Source: Clostridia bacterium (GTDB taxonomy: Bacteria > Bacillota > Clostridia > Oscillospirales > Acutalibacteraceae). Taken from it: a DNA stretch of 64,000 nucleotides. The DNA is taken from assembly GCA_017435385.1 (NCBI GenBank), contig JAFSFB010000024.1, positions 1 through 64,000 of the forward strand, in the 5' to 3' direction. The notes below the pieces were generated by a model. The model ran no database searches. It worked only from the letters and a program-made list of their open reading frames with translations, and was not told where the DNA came from. Positions 15,722 to 24,804 of the stretch are shown in pieces. Each line of letters opens with the position of its first letter. The stretch's first letter is position 1. A program made the translations under genes and the position numbers.

Positions 15722-17485
15722 ATGCCCCTTGACGGAATTACTCTGAATTTATTAAAGCAGGAGCTTTCGCAATATATCGTCGGAAGCCGAATAGAAAAAA
15801 TACACCAGCCCTCCAAGGATGAGCTGGTGTTTCATCTGCGCTCAAGAGAGGGTGCTTACAGACTCCTTCTCTCGGCGAGCGCAAACAGCCCGAGGCTTCA
15901 TCTGACGGCAAATGCCCCCGAAAACCCCGCAACTCCGCCAATGCTCTGCATGCTTCTGAGAAAGCATCTGACGGGTGCGGTTATAACCGATATCCGCCAG
16001 CTCGGTCTTGACAGAGTTGTTTTTCTTGACCTTGCAGGCACAAACGAGATCGGCGATGCCGTCACATTCACGCTCTGCGTTGAAATCATGGCAAAGCACA
16101 GCAACATTATCCTTGTGAACTCCGAAGGAAACATCGTCGACTCTGTAAAGCGAATCGACTTTACGCAGTCCTCAGTCAGACAGATTCTCCCCTCCTTCAA
16201 ATATGAACTGCCGCCCCGTCAGAATAAAATGAATCTGACGGAAAACGATGCCGAAGCCGTCGCATCGGCTATCAGAAGATGCATCGGCAAAAGACTTTCG
16301 GGCGCAATTCTCGAAACGGTCGAGGGCGTTTCCCCCTTGATAAGCCGTGAGATAGCGGCATATGCCTGCCCCGACGATTCTCTCGCAACCGAGATAACGG
16401 ATATATCATTTGAGCGGCTCGTCAAAAAGCTTTCTCAGATCAAATCCGTTCTCGAGTCGGGCAAAGCCGCACCGACCATGCTCCTCCGTGACTCTGTAAA
16501 GCCATATGACTTTACATTTATGGATATTGCTCAGTACGGCTTTTCGGTTGACATCAAAGAATTCGACAGCTTTTCTCAGCTTCTTGACGATTTCTATTAT
16601 GAGAAAGACCGTTTTGAGCGTACCCGTCAGAGAAGCCAGTCTTTGCTCAAACTTCTTCAGAGTTCTTCTGCAAGAGCCGCAAGAAAGCTTCAGAGCAGGC
16701 AGGCGGAGCTTGAAGCGTGTGCAGACAAAGACGCTCTCAGAATCAATGCGGAGCTCATTCTTGCCAATCAGTACAGACTCGAAAAAGGCTCTCTTTTCTA
16801 TGACCTTGAGAACTTCTACGACGAAAACAAGGTTATCAGAATTTCCGCCGATCCCGCTCTTTCACCGTCTGCAAATGCGCAGAAATATTTCAAGGAATAC
16901 AGAAAAGCAAAGACCGCTGAAAGCATGCTCGGAGAGCTTATCGAGCAGAGCGAGCAGGAGCTTTCATATCTTGAATCGGTCATCGACAGCGTCAACCGAG
17001 CTGACGGCTATACGGAACTTGCTGAGATCAGAGCTGAGCTTTATGAGCAGGGCTATCTCAAAAGAGCAAAAAACGACAAGGGAAAGAAGCCGAAGCCTCT
17101 TCCCCCTCTCGAATATGTTTCGGATGACGGATATACAATCCTTGTCGGCAGAAACAACATCCAGAACGATCTGCTTACATTCAAAACTGCCGCAAAGGAT
17201 GACTCCTGGTTCCACACTCAGAAATTCCCCGGCTCGCATGTTGTTGTCATCGGCAACGGTGATATCCTTCCCGAATTGACCTGCCGTCAGGCGGCGGTGC
17301 TTGCCGCTTATCACAGCGGTGCAAGAGAATCCTCTCAGGTTGCGGTTGACTATACAGAGGTCAGAGCGTTGAAAAAGCCAAGCGGAGCAAAGCCCGGCAA
17401 GGTGATCTACCACACCTATAACACGATGTGGGTCACTCCCGACAGAGAGCTCTGCGAAAGACTGAAAAAGAAAAACAAGCAATAG
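15722..17485 (+). CDS. rqcH: Ribosome quality control factor RqcH (NFACT family)
   Basis: The product has 587 residues. The NFACT-N part begins with PLDGITLNLL, a helical coiled-coil middle lies at about residues 290-430, and the C-terminal NFACT-R part has SWFHTQKFPGSHVVV around residue 498. RqcH binds stalled 50S subunits with peptidyl-tRNA and adds C-terminal alanine tails for degradation; the family was once annotated as fibronectin-binding. Position after trmK and nif3 with short gaps suggests co-transcription. The terminator at 17490-17520 follows directly. Confidence 0.95.
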   Translation: MPLDGITLNLLKQELSQYIVGSRIEKIHQPSKDELVFHLRSREGAYRLLLSASANSPRLHLTANAPENPATPPMLCMLLRKHLTGAVITDIRQLGLDRVVFLDLAGTNEIGDAVTFTLCVEIMAKHSNIILVNSEGNIVDSVKRIDFTQSSVRQILPSFKYELPPRQNKMNLTENDAEAVASAIRRCIGKRLSGAILETVEGVSPLISREIAAYACPDDSLATEITDISFERLVKKLSQIKSVLESGKAAPTMLLRDSVKPYDFTFMDIAQYGFSVDIKEFDSFSQLLDDFYYEKDRFERTRQRSQSLLKLLQSSSARAARKLQSRQAELEACADKDALRINAELILANQYRLEKGSLFYDLENFYDENKVIRISADPALSPSANAQKYFKEYRKAKTAESMLGELIEQSEQELSYLESVIDSVNRADGYTELAEIRAELYEQGYLKRAKNDKGKKPKPLPPLEYVSDDGYTILVGRNNIQNDLLTFKTAAKDDSWFHTQKFPGSHVVVIGNGDILPELTCRQAAVLAAYHSGARESSQVAVDYTEVRALKKPSGAKPGKVIYHTYNTMWVTPDRELCERLKKKNKQ

Positions 17486-17489
17486 ACAA

Positions 17490-17520
17490 AAAGCGTGCCA
17501 TCACTCCGATGACACGCTTT
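17490..17520. terminator. Terminator between rqcH and a converging gene
   Basis: AAAGCGTG and CACGCTTT enclose an inner CATC/GATG stem. A-rich and T-rich flanks let it work for both converging genes. Confidence 0.8.
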
Positions 17521-17523
17521 ATT

Positions 17524-18591
17524 TTATTTCACTTTGAATTCGCAGATGCTGTTGACGATGAATGCACTGTCGCTGTATTTTTTTGCACCCGACTCAAATA
17601 TTCCGATAACCGTTTCGCCCTTGCCGTCGATTCCTTCAAGCATAGGAGGTTCTCTGAGCGTTGCGGTTTTGCGGCTGTTTGAAAGATGATAAACGGGAAC
17701 ATTTTTGCCGCCGAAATCAATTTCTGAATCCGCTTCGTTTTCTGTGACATCACCGTAAACAAGCATGAATGAATCGTTATTTCTTCCGAACGAGGTGCTC
17801 AGAACGAAGCTGCCGTCAGAAAGCCTTGCAAAGCCCTGAACTCTGTTGGGCGTTGTCAGAACGAACTCGGGAACAAGCTCCGCTCCGTCAAACGCCGCCT
17901 CAAAATCACTCAGCTTATATGCGTTACAGCGTGAATAATGTCTTTCAAAAAGAGAAACGGAAACATGATGGCTGCCGTCGGTATCATATCCGCCGTCAAA
18001 GTCGAAGGTATAAAACTCACCTGCGTAAAGATATTCTCCGTCGCTGTTGATATAGGAGCATTTGACATCTGTCTGAACGCTTGCTCCGAGAGATATCTCC
18101 CCGTTGTTTTCGGCATTTTCAATATCAGCCATTGATATTCTGTAAATCTTACTGCCATGGCAGATATAAAGCCAGCCGTTTTCCTGAGCAATTCCGCCTG
18201 CGTGTCCCGTAAACTCCTTGCCCGACGAGGTTCTGAGATTCAGAATTTTTTCAATCCTTGTTGTTGCGGCATCAATAAAAACAAGAACGGATGCTTTATC
18301 CGCATGATAATAAGAAACGATATGCTTTTCGCCGTTTTCGCTCAGGCAGTAACCCTGAGGAACATAGCCGTTTTCCGTTTCGGGTATTGTGCTGAGCTCC
18401 GAATAATCGGCATAATTCTTTCTGTTTTCAAGCTTTGAACGGATAAGTCTTTCAAGGTTTTCAAACAGACCGTCAACCGTTCTGACTATTTTATTAACAC
18501 CCGACACTCCGTTTTCCGTTGCGGCATACGCAGGAAACATGCAGACTGAAGAAATCAGCACCGCAAGAAGAATGCACAAAAATTTTTTCAT
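17524..18591 (-). CDS. Secreted protein of unknown function
   Basis: The product has 355 residues. A signal peptide covers residues 1-24 (MKKFL start, MFPAYAA cleavage region). The mature part has short repeated strand pairs such as GGIAQENGWLYICHGSKIYRIS and DGEYLYAGEFYTFD, which look like blades of a beta-propeller, but I recognise no named family. The ATG at 18591 has AAAGGTGA eight bases upstream. It follows the lipase gene (18661-19938), but a terminator at 18615-18648 separates them. Confidence 0.7.
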   Translation of the reverse strand: MKKFLCILLAVLISSVCMFPAYAATENGVSGVNKIVRTVDGLFENLERLIRSKLENRKNYADYSELSTIPETENGYVPQGYCLSENGEKHIVSYYHADKASVLVFIDAATTRIEKILNLRTSSGKEFTGHAGGIAQENGWLYICHGSKIYRISMADIENAENNGEISLGASVQTDVKCSYINSDGEYLYAGEFYTFDFDGGYDTDGSHHVSVSLFERHYSRCNAYKLSDFEAAFDGAELVPEFVLTTPNRVQGFARLSDGSFVLSTSFGRNNDSFMLVYGDVTENEADSEIDFGGKNVPVYHLSNSRKTATLREPPMLEGIDGKGETVIGIFESGAKKYSDSAFIVNSICEFKVK

Positions 18592-18614
18592 ATTCACAAC
18601 TTCACCTTTCAAAA

Positions 18615-18648
18615 AACAAGGGCGGTTCTGATGAATCGCCCTTTTGTT
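18615..18648 (-). terminator. Terminator of the family I.5-like lipase gene
   Basis: AACAAGGGCG pairs with CGCCCTTTTGTT over a 12-base loop. On the minus strand the stem is followed by TTGTTTTTT. Confidence 0.75.
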
Positions 18649-18660
18649 ACGGTTTTTGAA

Positions 18661-19938
18661 TCAGTCGGGGAGAGCATTGAGCATCTCGCACATTTCAAGA
18701 TAAAACTCATGGGTTTCGGTTTCATCGGCAAAAAGACCGATTGCTGCACCGTGGTCACCGACTCTGACGGGCATAACATTCCAAACGCCCTTTTCAATGC
18801 TGTCCTCATCGAAATCAACATGCGGCTCATCGAGCGGATGCTTTGCACTTTCCGTGTTGACGAGAGCATCATTGGCAAGCCAAGCTCTGTCATAGACAAA
18901 TCCCGTGTCAGGATCCTTGAACACCATAACGCCCATCAGCACCGCCGTAAGCGCAATTATGGGATTTGTGCCAAGCCTCGGAACCTCAATTCCGAGTGCA
19001 TCAACGGGCTTCGTTGTTGAAAACGGATATGAGAAATAATAAACATCTTCGCTGATATCAAGCTTTTCGTTGAGCTTTCGTGCTCCTTTGGGAGTCAGAT
19101 CGTGCTTGCAGGTATCCTCATCGTTGGCAAGAACATTTTTCAGAGCTTTGAACAAAGGCTCCGATTCGTTGCTGCCGGGCACCTGCGAAAGACCGTATTG
19201 CTCCATATGGAAATCAACAAGCTCGCCGTTGAGAGGACTTCTGCCGACAACACCTGCATAAAGATAACTGAAAAATGTAACTATATCAATGATTCCGAGA
19301 GCATCAAGAGGATAATAGACCGTTGCGCTGTTATGGGGAGTGCTGATTGCGGTTGCACTTTTGACCCATTCGCTTTTGCCTCCCGTGAAAAGTCCCGATA
19401 TTTCATCCGACGGAGTAACTGCCCTTTCTTCGGCACTGCCTTCGGTGAGCAGATGAACAAGCATTCTGACCGCCGTGCCGCCAAAGCTGTGGCCGACAAG
19501 GTGGATCTGCTTGATTTTGCCTGTCTCGTCGAGTTCTCCCCAATTCGGAACAAGCGCATCGTAATAGGTTCTTCCGTACCTTGCATGGTTGAACTGCTTT
19601 GAATGCGCTTCGCCGTAGTCAACCCTTGCGCCGATTATCTGCGCATAAAGCTCGCAGGCTCTGTCCCATGCGCTGTTGAGCGGTCCTGCCGATGCCGAAT
19701 AGCATTCATAGCCCTCATACTGCAGATACTGCATCAGATCGCCCGTTGTTGCTCCCCAATAGGGAATGATTCCGTCGATTCCCTCTGCGCCGCCCCAACC
19801 GTTCAAGCCGTGAACAAACACGAACGGAGCATCATTTTTGGGCTTAACGATATTGTTCTGTGCAAAAGCACCGACACAGCAAGAGGAAACAAGAATCACG
19901 AATGCCAGAACGATGCTGACAGCTTTTCTGAATTTCAT
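18661..19938 (-). CDS. Secreted triacylglycerol lipase of the staphylococcal/Geobacillus type (family I.5/I.6)
   Basis: The product has 425 residues. A signal peptide covers residues 1-27. The mature part follows the thermostable lipase family closely: FVHGLNGWG (oxyanion region), WDRACELYAQ, VDYGEAH and HARYGRTYYD, then Ser151 in GHSFGG. The zinc-site residues of that family appear to be kept (Asp107, His112, His118). NDALVN and GDHGAAIG near the C-terminus supply the catalytic Asp and His candidates. It should cleave ester bonds of triglycerides outside the cell. It is read as a single gene with its own terminator; SD AAAGGGTGTG lies before the start. Confidence 0.9.
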   Translation of the reverse strand: MKFRKAVSIVLAFVILVSSCCVGAFAQNNIVKPKNDAPFVFVHGLNGWGGAEGIDGIIPYWGATTGDLMQYLQYEGYECYSASAGPLNSAWDRACELYAQIIGARVDYGEAHSKQFNHARYGRTYYDALVPNWGELDETGKIKQIHLVGHSFGGTAVRMLVHLLTEGSAEERAVTPSDEISGLFTGGKSEWVKSATAISTPHNSATVYYPLDALGIIDIVTFFSYLYAGVVGRSPLNGELVDFHMEQYGLSQVPGSNESEPLFKALKNVLANDEDTCKHDLTPKGARKLNEKLDISEDVYYFSYPFSTTKPVDALGIEVPRLGTNPIIALTAVLMGVMVFKDPDTGFVYDRAWLANDALVNTESAKHPLDEPHVDFDEDSIEKGVWNVMPVRVGDHGAAIGLFADETETHEFYLEMCEMLNALPD

Positions 19939-19977
19939 TTTGTCACACCCTTTTTATACCAAGCAACCTGCTGTTGC

Positions 19978-21189
19978 TTATTTTGCGATTTTTCTGATAA
20001 CCGCCATGCATTCCTCGAGATCCATGATCTTCGGAACGGGATAGAGAGGATTGCCTTCTTTAAGCGCTCTCTTTGCGATGGTGGGAATATCCTTTTCAAG
20101 AATATCAAGCTTGTCGGGGATATTCATTTTTCTGTTGAATTCTTTGATCGATTCGATGAAGAGCTTTGCCTTCTTCTCATCGTTCATGCCTGCGGTTTCA
20201 AGACCTGCGATATCGGCAAGCTTTGCAAGAGGAGCATATGCGGTTTCGCCGAAATATTCAAGAACATAGGGAAGAACGACCGCATTTGCAAGTCCGTGAG
20301 GCGTGCCGTACATACCGCCGAGATTATGAGCGATGGCATGAACATAGCCGACATAAGCTCTCGTGAATGCAATACCTGCAAGATAGGATGCTTCGAGCAT
20401 ATTTTCTCTCGCTTCGATATCCTTGCCGTTTTCATAAACCTTGAGAATATTCTCAAAAATCATTTTGGTTGCCTTTTCGGCAGCAGCGGCGGTATCCTTT
20501 GTATTGCTGTGACCGATATAAGCCTCAACGGCGTGAGTCAGAGCATCCATGCCCGTTGTTGAGGTGATGTGAGGAGGCAGACCGATTGTAAGCTCGGGAT
20601 CGAGAACCGCATATTTCGGGCGGAGAACAGGATCCTGAAGAGCATATTTTTCATGTGTCGAGGGATCGGAAACAACTGCAGCGATGGTTGTTTCTGAGCC
20701 CGTGCCCGCTGTTGTGGGAACAGCATAGATAACGGGAAGCTTTTTGAGGATCTTGAGAGTTCCTCTCATCTGCTGAACCGTCTTGTTGGGCTTTGCGATT
20801 CTTGCCGCCGCAACCTTTGCGCAGTCCATGGGTGAACCGCCGCCGAATGCGATAACGGCAGAGCAGTTGTTATCGGCATAGAGCTTTCTTGCCTCTTCGA
20901 TGTTATCGATCGTGGGGTTGGGCTGTGTTCCGTCATAAACGAAATACTTGACTCCTGCCTTGTCGAGTCCCTCAAAAAGACCGTCAAGAAGGTGAAGTCC
21001 CATAAGACCCTTATCGGTAACAACAAGAACTCTGTCATGACCGTTTGCCTTAACAACCTCGGGAAGCTTTTTGACGCTGCCTGCGCCCTTGACGAGCTTA
21101 GGCTCTGTCCAATCGAGGAAGTTGACCGCAACTCTGAAGATTCCCTGATAGGTTCTGCAGAATGCCTTGAATAAAATTGATGCTGCCAT
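19978..21189 (-). CDS. Iron-containing alcohol dehydrogenase
   Basis: The product has 403 residues, the usual family length. GGGSPMDCAK is the nucleotide-binding signature, and the metal ligands are seen in DALTHAVEAY and in YVHAIAHNLGG. It oxidises an alcohol or, in fermentation, reduces an aldehyde with NAD(P)H in the cytosol; the substrate cannot be named. The ATG at 21189 follows an AGGGG SD. A promoter (21252-21280) supports this start, as the longer reading begins upstream of the -10. Confidence 0.9.
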   Translation of the reverse strand: MAASILFKAFCRTYQGIFRVAVNFLDWTEPKLVKGAGSVKKLPEVVKANGHDRVLVVTDKGLMGLHLLDGLFEGLDKAGVKYFVYDGTQPNPTIDNIEEARKLYADNNCSAVIAFGGGSPMDCAKVAAARIAKPNKTVQQMRGTLKILKKLPVIYAVPTTAGTGSETTIAAVVSDPSTHEKYALQDPVLRPKYAVLDPELTIGLPPHITSTTGMDALTHAVEAYIGHSNTKDTAAAAEKATKMIFENILKVYENGKDIEARENMLEASYLAGIAFTRAYVGYVHAIAHNLGGMYGTPHGLANAVVLPYVLEYFGETAYAPLAKLADIAGLETAGMNDEKKAKLFIESIKEFNRKMNIPDKLDILEKDIPTIAKRALKEGNPLYPVPKIMDLEECMAVIRKIAK

Positions 21190-21251
21190 AGTAATTACCC
21201 CTATTCTCTTGATTTTGTTTTCCCGAAAGAAAACCATATTTTTACTCAATA

Positions 21252-21280
21252 ATTTTACCACAGTTTTCAGTCTATGGCAA
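21252..21280 (-). promoter_or_regulatory. Promoter of the alcohol dehydrogenase gene
   Basis: On the minus strand TTGCCA, 17 bp, TAAAAT. Confidence 0.6.
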
Positions 21281-21324
21281 TAGTTAAATAAATGCATTTA
21301 TATGATACACGGATCAAAAATCTG

Positions 21325-21354
21325 TTGCAAAGACGGTATATCATATGATATAAT
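21325..21354 (+). promoter_or_regulatory. Promoter of the GH5 endoglycoceramidase-like gene
   Basis: TTGCAA, 18 bp, TATAAT. Start expected near 21361, 26 bases before the ATG. Confidence 0.65.
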
Positions 21355-21386
21355 TAATTGATTACATTTTTGTGAGGATTTGTATT

Positions 21387-22868
21387 ATGAAAAAAATTAC
21401 TACTTTCAAGCAAAAATTCATCGACTCTGACGGAAGAGAAAGAATTTTCAACGGCGTCAATCTCTGCGACAAAGGTTACAACAAAGACGGCGCAGAGGAA
21501 AGAACCTATGATATGCCCTTTGACGAAGAGCTTATCAGAAGGCTCAGTCAGAATGGCTTCAATCTTGTCAGACTCGGCATGACATGGGATGCAATCGAAC
21601 CCGAGCCGTTCAAATACAATGAGGAATTCCTTGACAAGGTTGAAAAGGTTGCCAACCTTTGCGCCAAATACGGAATCTATTTCTATCTCGACATGCATCA
21701 GGACCTCTATGCAGGCTTTAAGGGCATGGCGGGCGACGGTGCTCCGAAATGGGCATGCCTCACCGACGGCGCAAAATTCCAAAAAACAAGACTCGTATGG
21801 GCAGAAGGTTATTTCTGGGGCAAGGCAACTCACAGAGCCTTTGACAATTTCTGGAACGATGCCGAATATAACGGAATCTCTCTTCAGACATATTTCTGCA
21901 AAATGTGGCAGCATGTTGCGGAAAGATTCAAGGATCATCCTGCCCTCTTCGGCTTTGACATGCTCAACGAACCCTTCCCCGGCTCTGACGGCGGCAAGGT
22001 TTTCAGAAAGCTTGTCAAAAGCCTCGCCAAAACGGTACTCACCGACAAACGCTGCAATCTCGGCTGGATGGCAAAGCAGATCGTTTCGGGCAACCCCATA
22101 AAGGTTCTTGAGCCCTTCAACGATCCTGACCTTTTCCGCAAGGTAACAAGCGCCGCCAACGGTCTTATCTATAAGTTCGACACGGGCGCATATTCTCAGT
22201 TCATCAACAGAACCGCAAAAGCAATCCGAAATGTTACCGACAACGGAATAATGATTATGGAAAACAGCTATTATTCCAACCTCGGCATTCCCTACAGCGC
22301 ACCTGCAATCAACTATGACGGAGTTCGTGAGGAAAAGCTCTGCTTTGCCCCTCACGCCTACGATCTCATGGTTGATACGCCTGCTTACAAATATGCGAGC
22401 AACTCGAGAGTCGGCTCGATCTTCGATCAGCACAGAGCCTCTCAGCAAAGGCTTGATGTTCCCCTCATCGTCGGCGAATGGGGCGGTCAGTCGGAGGGTA
22501 CGGACTGGCTTTTCCACATCAACTATCTTCTTGACAAGTTCGACAAGAACCATTGGAGCCAGACATACTGGGCATATTACGAGGGACTTCTCGATAATCC
22601 GATCATGGCAAGTCTTAACAGAACGGCTCCCGTTGCCGTATGCGGCGACATAACCGAATATACGACTGACAGAGAAAACGGTATATTCACCCTTACATAT
22701 GAGCAGGACAAGGTGTATGACTCACCGACGGAGATATTCATTCACAAGCCCGCCGCTTCAATCGAATGCACCTCGGAATATGTGCTCGAGCCGGTTGAAG
22801 GCACTCAGGCTTCAATGCTTAAAATCAAAGGCTCTGTCGGTACGCAGAAGGTAACTGTCAGATTCTGA
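21387..22868 (+). CDS. GH5 enzyme of the endoglycoceramidase type, apparently cytoplasmic
   Basis: The product has 493 residues. The order is FNGVNLCDKG (strand 1), NLVRLGMTW, YLDMHQDLY, then the acid/base Glu195 in MLNEPF and the nucleophile Glu in LIVGEWGGQ. A C-terminal beta-rich domain follows (about residues 415-493). This order is that of endoglycosylceramidases within GH5. Such enzymes release the glycan from glycosphingolipids or related glucosides. No signal peptide is present, so the enzyme should act on imported glycosides. The ATG at 21387 has GTGAGGA upstream. It is monocistronic. Confidence 0.85.
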   Translation: MKKITTFKQKFIDSDGRERIFNGVNLCDKGYNKDGAEERTYDMPFDEELIRRLSQNGFNLVRLGMTWDAIEPEPFKYNEEFLDKVEKVANLCAKYGIYFYLDMHQDLYAGFKGMAGDGAPKWACLTDGAKFQKTRLVWAEGYFWGKATHRAFDNFWNDAEYNGISLQTYFCKMWQHVAERFKDHPALFGFDMLNEPFPGSDGGKVFRKLVKSLAKTVLTDKRCNLGWMAKQIVSGNPIKVLEPFNDPDLFRKVTSAANGLIYKFDTGAYSQFINRTAKAIRNVTDNGIMIMENSYYSNLGIPYSAPAINYDGVREEKLCFAPHAYDLMVDTPAYKYASNSRVGSIFDQHRASQQRLDVPLIVGEWGGQSEGTDWLFHINYLLDKFDKNHWSQTYWAYYEGLLDNPIMASLNRTAPVAVCGDITEYTTDRENGIFTLTYEQDKVYDSPTEIFIHKPAASIECTSEYVLEPVEGTQASMLKIKGSVGTQKVTVRF

Positions 22869-22881
22869 TAAAAACAAAAAT

Positions 22882-22905
22882 GCGGCAGGATTTTCATCCT
22901 GCCGC
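22882..22905. terminator. Terminator between the GH5 gene and radC
   Basis: GCGGCAGGA and TCCTGCCGC pair exactly around TTTTCA. The T-run is on the minus strand (ATTTTTGTTTTT), so it mainly ends radC. Confidence 0.8.
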
Positions 22906-22917
22906 TCCGATTGTCAT

Positions 22918-23631
22918 TTATCGCATGAACATTATTGAATATTTCTGAAGAGAAGCAAGCGAGAGATAATCGTTGCCTGCTATAATGATATGGTCGGCAA
23001 CTCTGATTCCGACCTTGCGGAAGATTCCGATAAAATCACCCGTCATGTCAATATCATCCTTTGACGGAGCCGCTATTCCGTTGGGATGGTTATGAGCAAA
23101 AATAACCGTGTCGGCTTTGCTTCTGAACGCCGCCTCGAGAGCCTGCCTTTTATCGACAAGAACATTGTCGGGGATCCCCTCTCCAAGCTTACAGCAGTTC
23201 AGAAGATTTCCCGATGCATCAAGGCAGAGCATATAGAAAATCTCTTTTTTCACTCCGAAATACTTCGTGCGGAGATATTCCGCCGCTTCTTCGGGCTCGG
23301 AAAGATTGATTTTCTTCTTTTCTCCGCTTTCAACATATCTTCTGCTGATACCGGGAATCAGAGAAATCAGAAGCGCCGAGTTTTCTCCCATTCCTTCAAC
23401 CTCGAGAAGCTCTTCGTAGCTTGCGTTGAGAACTCCGCTCAGCGAACCGAAGGTATCAAGAAGGCTGTGCGCTATCTCGTTTGTATCCTTCCTCGGAATA
23501 GAATAAAAGAGCAGATATTCAAGAAGATTGATGTCGGGAATGCTTTCGACTCCCGTTTTGCGGATCGTTTCCCTGACTCTCGCTCTGTGATTCTTATGAA
23601 CACTTTCTTTTTTGACGGTTTCCTGACTCAT
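22918..23631 (-). CDS. radC: RadC-type JAB/MPN protein
   Basis: The product has 237 residues. The N-terminal half has helix-hairpin-helix-like segments, and the C-terminal JAB domain carries FAHNHPNG followed by SKDDIDMT, the metal-site pattern. The name suggests DNA repair, but the function is not established for most members. It is a single gene, with SD AAGGAGA just upstream of the ATG and a terminator at 22882-22905. Confidence 0.9.
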   Translation of the reverse strand: MSQETVKKESVHKNHRARVRETIRKTGVESIPDINLLEYLLFYSIPRKDTNEIAHSLLDTFGSLSGVLNASYEELLEVEGMGENSALLISLIPGISRRYVESGEKKKINLSEPEEAAEYLRTKYFGVKKEIFYMLCLDASGNLLNCCKLGEGIPDNVLVDKRQALEAAFRSKADTVIFAHNHPNGIAAPSKDDIDMTGDFIGIFRKVGIRVADHIIIAGNDYLSLASLQKYSIMFMR

Positions 23632-23715
23632 AAAAAATCTCCTTATCGGTTAAACAATTAATATTATACACAAACCGACGATTTTTTCAACCATATTATA
23701 ATCGGAGGAATAACT

Positions 23716-24681
23716 TTGAAAAGCTTTTCAATTTCTAAAAACGATTCGGGGCAGCGGCTTGACAAATTCATTTCAAAAGCCGTTCCGAACCTTCCGCAAT
23801 CGCTGATGTATAAATATATCAGAATGAAAAGAATAAAGATCAACGGAAAAAGAGGCGAAATATCGCAGAAGCTCGTTCAGGGAGATATCGTTGACATGTA
23901 TATCAACGACGAGTTTTTTGCCCCTGCGCAGGATAAATACGATTTCCTTTCCGCCTCGAAAAAGCTCGATATCGTTTACGAAGACGAAAACATTCTCCTG
24001 CTTGACAAAAAGGTCGGTCTTCTCTCCCATCCCGATGAAACCGAATATAACGATACGCTCATAACAAGAATCAAGCGATATCTTTATGAAAAGGGAGAAT
24101 TTAACCCTAAGGACGAAAATTCCTTCATGCCCTCTCTCGTCAACCGAATCGACCGCAACACAGGCGGAATCGTTATAGCCGCAAAAAATTCCGAGAGCCT
24201 CCGCATTCTCAACCAGAAGCTCAAGGACAGAGAAATGGAAAAATACTATCTCTGCGTCATTCACGGCTCTTTGACAAGAAAGAGCGGAATTCTTGAGGGC
24301 TGGCTGATTAAAGACGAAAAGAAAAACAAGGTTGCGGTTTACGCTCAGAAAAGAAACGGAGCAAAAGAGATACGCACAAAATATTCCGTTATCGCCGAAA
24401 ACAAAAATCTGAGCCTTGTTGAGGTTGAGCTTCTGACGGGAAGAACGCATCAGATAAGAGCTCATTTTGCAAGCATCGGGCATCCTCTTCTCGGCGACGG
24501 AAAATACGGCACGAACGAGCTGAACAAAGCTCACGGCGGCTACAAAAAGCAGTTTCTTTATTCCTACCGCCTGAAATTCACCTTCTCAACCGATGCTGGC
24601 TGCCTTGATTATCTGAACGGAAAAAGCTTTGAAGTTTCCGATGTCTGGTTCAAAAATGAGTTTCTGAACGGCAATTTATAG
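23716..24681 (+). CDS. RluA-family pseudouridine synthase
   Basis: The product has 321 residues. An S4-like RNA-binding part covers about residues 1-60. The catalytic Asp146 lies in NRIDRNTGG, where the usual first His of HRLDxxTSG is Asn. GRTHQIRAHF later in the protein completes the fold. It converts uridine to pseudouridine in rRNA or tRNA; the target site cannot be told. TTG at 23716 is the start, with GGAGGA six bases upstream. Confidence 0.9.
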   Translation: MKSFSISKNDSGQRLDKFISKAVPNLPQSLMYKYIRMKRIKINGKRGEISQKLVQGDIVDMYINDEFFAPAQDKYDFLSASKKLDIVYEDENILLLDKKVGLLSHPDETEYNDTLITRIKRYLYEKGEFNPKDENSFMPSLVNRIDRNTGGIVIAAKNSESLRILNQKLKDREMEKYYLCVIHGSLTRKSGILEGWLIKDEKKNKVAVYAQKRNGAKEIRTKYSVIAENKNLSLVEVELLTGRTHQIRAHFASIGHPLLGDGKYGTNELNKAHGGYKKQFLYSYRLKFTFSTDAGCLDYLNGKSFEVSDVWFKNEFLNGNL

Positions 24682-24749
24682 CCCATTCAATAAAAATTCA
24701 TAAAAAAGGGCTTGTAAAATATTTAAAAATAGTATAATATATATACATT

Positions 24750-24773
24750 ATGCCGACGGCATATCCTCGGCAT
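24750..24773 (+). repeat. Hairpin in the leader of the PPIase gene
   Basis: ATGCCGA and TCGGCAT pair over ten bases, downstream of a promoter with TATAAT at 24733-24738. No T-run follows, so it is not an intrinsic terminator. Confidence 0.4.
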
Positions 24774-24804
24774 TTAATTCTCAGAAGAAAAGGATGAAAA
24801 ACAA

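Noticed and set aside
19603..20562. Open frame of 319 codons crossing the lipase and alcohol dehydrogenase genes on the other strand
   Set aside because: It spans two well-supported genes and the gap between them, with no features of its own.
21354..22553. Open frame of 399 codons antisense to the GH5 gene
   Set aside because: The opposite strand has clear GH5 catalytic motifs; long antisense frames are common here because of codon bias.
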